Positions 63,593 through 64,000 of a DNA stretch of 64,000 nt are shown piece by piece (the stretch's first letter is position 1; each line of letters starts with the position of its first letter). A program made the position numbers and the translations under genes. The notes under the pieces are model-generated. The model searched no databases, was not told the origin of the DNA, and was given only the letters and a program-made list of their open reading frames with translations. The DNA comes from Pseudomonas taiwanensis DSM 21245 (GTDB lineage: Bacteria; Pseudomonadota; Gammaproteobacteria; Pseudomonadales; Pseudomonadaceae): positions 1 through 64,000 of the forward strand of contig NZ_AUEC01000013.1 in the NCBI RefSeq assembly GCF_000425785.1, written 5' to 3'.

Positions 63593-64000
63593 TTACTTGC
63601 CAGTCCACTCCTTGACCCGCTCTGGGTGCTTGGCGACCCAATCCTTGGCCGCTGCCTCAGGCTTGGCCCCTTCCTGGATCGCCAGCATCACCTCGCCGAT
63701 CTCGTCCTTGGACTGCCAGCTGAACTTCTTCAGGAACTCCGCCACTTCCGGTGCCTTGGTGGCCAGTTCCTTGCTGCCAATGCTGTTGACGGTCTCGGCA
63801 GCGCCGTAGACGCCTTTCGGATCTTCAAGGAACTTCAGCTTCCACTTGGCGAACATCCAGTGCGGCACCCAACCAGTCACGGCGATGGACTGCTGCTTGG
63901 CATAGGCACGGCCCAGTTCCGCGGTCATCGCCGCGCCCGAACTGGCCTGCAACTTGTAACCGGTCAGGTCGTAGTCCTTGATGGCCTGGTCGGTCTTGAG
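63593..64000 (-). CDS. Glycine-betaine-type ABC substrate-binding protein (3' part)
   Basis: Only the last 135 residues lie in the window; the 5' end is beyond 64000. GWVPHWMFAKWKLKFLEDPKG matches the betaine/proline-betaine OpuAC fold, where aromatic residues form the cation box. Continues the PAO1 order actP, yjcH, glycine-betaine-binding protein (PA3234-PA3236) as I recall it. Substrate is inferred. Confidence 0.88.
   Translation of the reverse strand, partial: LKTDQAIKDYDLTGYKLQASSGAAMTAELGRAYAKQQSIAVTGWVPHWMFAKWKLKFLEDPKGVYGAAETVNSIGSKELATKAPEVAEFLKKFSWQSKDEIGEVMLAIQEGAKPEAAAKDWVAKHPERVKEWTGK

Overview
The window is a chromosomal segment of a Pseudomonas, most likely of the P. putida/P. 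fluorescens side of the genus. Evidence: GyrA (923 aa with a Pseudomonas-type acidic insert), a fused TyrA-AroA protein, MupP, RbdA, RsmI-type CsrA, UndA and the N-acetylglutaminylglutamine amide (NAGGN) genes, plus many putida-style REP palindromes. Species-level assignment is inference. No tRNA, rRNA, CRISPR array or intact IS/prophage was seen; the only transposase-like gene is a REP-associated RAYT.

Layout. (1) 1-758: AT-rich, gene-poor segment with only weak small ORFs. (2) 759-22378, minus strand: a complete Wzx/Wzy-type O-antigen locus. Its gene order, wzz-wbpA-wbpB-wbpC-wbpD-wbpE-wzy-wzx-hisH2-hisF2-wbpG-wbpH-wbpI-wbpJ-wbpK-wbpL-wbpM, is what I know from the P. aeruginosa PAO1 serotype O5 B-band cluster. 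A second, longer Wzz-family gene is inserted between wzz and wbpA. The predicted repeat unit combines 2,3-diacetamido-mannuronic acid, its 3-acetamidino derivative (WbpG/HisH2/HisF2) and FucNAc. (3) 22595-24704: a beta-CASP RNase-like metallo-beta-lactamase, a LapA-domain protein and ihfB. (4) 24881-25976: a RAYT gene framed by two large REP palindromes. (5) 26053-35964, minus strand: rpsA, cmk, tyrA-aroA, pheA, serC, gyrA, as in PAO1 but with no hisC2 between pheA and tyrA-aroA.

(6) 36369-40659: mtnA (minus), diverging from ubiG-mupP-yciK-type SDR (plus), then convergent undA, predicted to make medium-chain 1-alkenes from fatty acids. (7) 40696-49265: rbdA (c-di-GMP), an ABC exporter, a DsbA/FrnE-like oxidoreductase, trhO, bolA, a DUF2059 protein and fumC, matching PAO1 PA0861-PA0854 as I recall it. 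(8) 49389-54158: an EamA permease, polyphosphate:AMP phosphotransferase and mnmC. (9) 54372-59337: the NAGGN osmoprotectant genes asnO, ngg and an M42-type peptidase, the last separated by a foldback repeat. (10) 59438-64000: yheU, an RsmI-type csrA, an SDR, a DUF3309 peptide, yjcH-actP for acetate uptake, and the 3' end of a glycine-betaine-type binding protein.

Most of the window is conserved Pseudomonas core. The accessory interest lies in the O5-like amidino-sugar O-antigen locus with two chain-length regulators, the RAYT/REP island with related palindromes spread over the window, and undA. I did not find a convincingly new multi-gene system.
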